This document shows, piece after piece, positions 6,352-7,761 of a stretch of 7,761 nucleotides of DNA (position 1 is its first letter; every line of letters starts with the position of its first letter). The position numbers and the translations under genes were made by a program. Under the pieces are notes generated by a model that made no database searches, had not been told where the DNA came from, and worked only from the letters and a program-made list of their open reading frames with translations. Origin of the DNA: an uncultured Spongiibacteraceae bacterium. GTDB taxonomy: Bacteria; Pseudomonadota; Gammaproteobacteria; Pseudomonadales; Dasaniaceae. The stretch covers positions 1 to 7,761 of the forward strand of contig CALBVI010000135.1 of the NCBI GenBank assembly GCA_937969395.1, given 5' to 3'.

Positions 6352-7575
6352 ATGCTACAACTTACCAACAAACAAATCTTACTTGGCATCACTGGCGGTA
6401 TTGCTGCTTACAAGGCCGCTGAAGTTGTTCGCCGTTTACAGGATGCTGGCGCAACAGTACGCGTAGTCATGACGGCTGGCGCGCAAAAATTCATTACCCC
6501 ACTAACGCTGCAAGCCCTTTCAGGCAATCCAGTACACTGCGACTTGCTCGACCCGGAAGCTGAGGCAGCCATGGGACATATCGAGTTAGCACGCTGGGCA
6601 GACTTAGTGCTGGTCACTCCAGCCAGTGCCAACTTCATGGCTAGACTCACTCAAGGCCAAGCTGACGACCTGCTAACCACCTTGTGCCTGGCAACCACAG
6701 CCCCCGTTGCAATTGCTCCAGCAATGAACCAAGCGATGTGGAAAGATCCCGCAACACAGCACAACATCGAACAGCTAATAGCCCGCAACATTGCTATTTT
6801 TGGCCCTGACCAAGGCTCACAGGCCTGCGGTGATATAGGTCCGGGGCGTATGCTTGAAGCTCAACACATAGCTCAACTCGCTGCGCAGCAGTTTCAATCC
6901 AATGCTCTCGATGGAGTAAAAATAACGATTACTGCTGGGCCGACTCGCGAAGCAATCGATCCTGTTCGCTACATCAGCAATCACAGCTCAGGCAAAATGG
7001 GCTTTGCTCTCGCTCAAGCGGCCGTTGAAGCTGGCGCTGCAGTTACGTTAATTGCTGGCCCCACTTCACTGCCCACGCCAGAACGCGTTACTCGTATTGA
7101 CGTAGAAAGCGCAGAACAAATGCATCAAGCAGCTATTGGCCAACTCTCGCAATGTGATATTTTTATCGGTGCCGCAGCGGTTGCTGACTATCGCCCAGTA
7201 GCTATTGCTGAGCAAAAAATTAAAAAGTCCGCCGACAGCATGACGATTGAGCTCACCCGCAACCCCGATATTATTGCTGCGGTTGCCAGCCATGAAGACC
7301 GTCCATTTACGGTTGGCTTTGCCGCCGAAACTGAAAATGTAACAGGTCACGCTCAAGGTAAATTAAAACGGAAAAAGCTCGACTTGATTATCGCCAACGA
7401 TGTATCCAATCAAGCGATTGGCTTTAACTCAGATGACAATCAAGTTCAATTAATCTGGAAGGACGGTGACGAGACACTAGCCCTAGCATCCAAACAACAG
7501 TTAAGCCGCACCATTATCGATAAAATTCAACAGCAGTTTGCTAATAGCCGTTCAGGACATCAAGTAATAACCTAG
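6352..7575 (+). CDS. coaBC: Bifunctional phosphopantothenoylcysteine decarboxylase / phosphopantothenate-cysteine ligase
   Basis: CoaBC carries out two consecutive steps of coenzyme A synthesis. CoaB joins 4'-phosphopantothenate to cysteine using CTP, and FMN-dependent CoaC decarboxylates the product to phosphopantetheine, later used by CoaD. The 407-residue protein (406 in E. coli) has the CoaC domain at about 1-185: ITGGIAAYKAAE (13-24), the catalytic His in GHIELAR (H76), PAMNQAMW (123-130) and C159 in QACGDIGPGRM. The CoaB domain is about 188-400: ITAGPTREAIDPVRYISNHSSGKMG (193-217), AAAVADYRP (274-282) and K289 in KIKK. All matched catalytic residues are intact. The ATG at 6352 is forced by an in-frame stop 15 bases upstream. 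GAGGG lies 16 bases before it, too far for a normal Shine-Dalgarno. dut, the usual next gene, does not directly follow. Confidence 0.98.
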   Translation: MLQLTNKQILLGITGGIAAYKAAEVVRRLQDAGATVRVVMTAGAQKFITPLTLQALSGNPVHCDLLDPEAEAAMGHIELARWADLVLVTPASANFMARLTQGQADDLLTTLCLATTAPVAIAPAMNQAMWKDPATQHNIEQLIARNIAIFGPDQGSQACGDIGPGRMLEAQHIAQLAAQQFQSNALDGVKITITAGPTREAIDPVRYISNHSSGKMGFALAQAAVEAGAAVTLIAGPTSLPTPERVTRIDVESAEQMHQAAIGQLSQCDIFIGAAAVADYRPVAIAEQKIKKSADSMTIELTRNPDIIAAVASHEDRPFTVGFAAETENVTGHAQGKLKRKKLDLIIANDVSNQAIGFNSDDNQVQLIWKDGDETLALASKQQLSRTIIDKIQQQFANSRSGHQVIT

Positions 7576-7598
7576 GTAGCGATTGTCTACAAAAGAAA

Positions 7599-7620
7599 CT
7601 GTTAATTTGTCACAAAACAG
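7599..7620. repeat. Nested dyad downstream of coaBC
   Basis: CTGTT (7599-7603) and AACAG (7616-7620) flank TTTGT-C-ACAAA (7606-7616), a near-palindrome of 22 bases. The inner palindrome has a one-base centre, so it cannot fold as a hairpin at that point and looks more like a DNA operator. It lies just upstream of a TATACA hexamer (7623-7628) that could be a -10 box, though I see no good -35. Confidence 0.4.
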
Positions 7621-7632
7621 ACTATACAAAGC

Positions 7633-7679
7633 GGTGATTTACTCTCATTATTCGTTAGTGAGTAATCACAGGTGATTTT
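7633..7679 (+). promoter_or_regulatory. Possible leader with two mutually exclusive hairpins covering a Shine-Dalgarno sequence
   Basis: GTGATT-T-ACTC (7634-7644) pairs with GAGTAATCAC (7660-7669) over ten base pairs with one bulged T. The same AATCAC (7664-7669) is also complementary to GTGATT (7672-7677), which contains most of the AGGTGA Shine-Dalgarno sequence in front of the ATG at 7680. GGTGATTT occurs twice, 38 bases apart (7633 and 7671). The geometry allows an upstream hairpin that frees the ribosome site, or a short downstream one that masks it. The downstream hairpin would be weak: five pairs with a four-base loop. Whether the region is transcribed as a leader is inference. Confidence 0.35.
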
Positions 7680-7757
7680 ATGTGCACCCTGCAATTAACG
7701 CCGCAAAACTTCGACCTAAGGAATGAACCTGTACAGTCATGGCCAAAAAAAAATTAA
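7680..7757 (+). CDS. Possible 25-codon leader ORF
   Basis: An ATG at 7680 is preceded by AGGTGA with a four-base spacer and opens a 25-codon frame beginning MCTLQLTPQNFDLRNEPV and ending in TAA at 7755-7757. The product has no recognisable family, no run of one amino acid that would mark a classical attenuation peptide, and no signal sequence. The frame overlaps the candidate start of the next gene at 7739, which could allow translational coupling. It may equally be chance: the ribosome site is the only positive evidence. Confidence 0.25.
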   Translation: MCTLQLTPQNFDLRNEPVQSWPKKN

Positions 7758-7761
7758 AACA
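7739..7761 (+). CDS. Possible start of the next gene (first seven codons only)
   Basis: ATG at 7739 opens a frame that reads MAKKKLK and runs off the window. AAGGA at 7718-7722 lies 16 bases upstream, rather far for a Shine-Dalgarno. A second frame from ATG 7723 (MNLYSHGQKKIK) is also open to the edge. In related bacteria coaBC is followed by dut and then algC (phosphomannomutase). A lysine-rich start does not look like Dut, but seven residues cannot identify a gene. Confidence 0.3.

Noticed and set aside
7066..7356. 96-codon minus-strand frame inside coaBC
   Set aside because: It lies wholly within the well-matched CoaB domain and its product resembles nothing known.
7607..7628. TTGTCA (7607-7612) and TATACA (7623-7628) as a promoter pair
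   Set aside because: The spacing is only 10 bases, far too short for sigma-70; TATACA alone remains a weak -10 candidate.

Overview
The window is an ordinary stretch of a gammaproteobacterial chromosome carrying housekeeping genes. The protein sequences resemble the Escherichia coli and Pseudomonas versions throughout. The gene order (ftsE-ftsY / rsmD-coaD-ferredoxin / mutM / rpmG-rpmB-radC / coaBC) recalls the Pseudomonas neighbourhood around ftsY, coaD and mutM joined to the radC-rpmBG-coaBC neighbourhood. The moderate base composition and AT-rich spacers suggest a marine, Cellvibrionales-like gammaproteobacterium, but this is only an inference from memory.

Layout. Bases 1-1651 (minus strand) hold ftsY followed by the first 127 codons of ftsE, the targeting GTPase and divisome ATPase genes that usually lead on to ftsX and rpoH. 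A divergent spacer (1652-1855) with a perfect 10-bp inverted repeat separates them from the plus-strand unit rsmD-coaD-ferredoxin (1856-3219), which ends at a strong bidirectional terminator (3236-3270). That terminator is shared with a convergent small membrane/exported protein gene of unknown function (3305-3646). Next, all on the minus strand, come mutM (3887-4702), a terminator (4787-4813), rpmG (4837-5004), rpmB (5015-5251) and radC (5542-6216). rpmB-rpmG have a strong promoter inside the 290-base radC-rpmB spacer and a leader of about 185 nt. coaBC (6352-7575) diverges from radC. The last 186 bases hold a dyad-rich intergenic region, a possible 25-codon leader ORF, and perhaps the first codons of the next gene.

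How the genes relate. coaBC (two central steps) and coaD (penultimate step) both serve coenzyme A synthesis. rsmD methylates 16S rRNA, and rpmB/rpmG encode 50S proteins L28 and L33. mutM repairs oxidised guanine, and radC is a JAMM-fold protein historically linked to repair. ftsY and ftsE act at the inner membrane in protein targeting and division.

I found no mobile element, CRISPR array, tRNA or rRNA, toxin-antitoxin pair, or convincing undescribed system. The observations worth a second look are regulatory: the rpmB promoter and leader, the two competing hairpins in front of a short ORF at the right edge, and the dyad between ftsY and rsmD. The small conserved-looking membrane protein is the only gene of unknown function.
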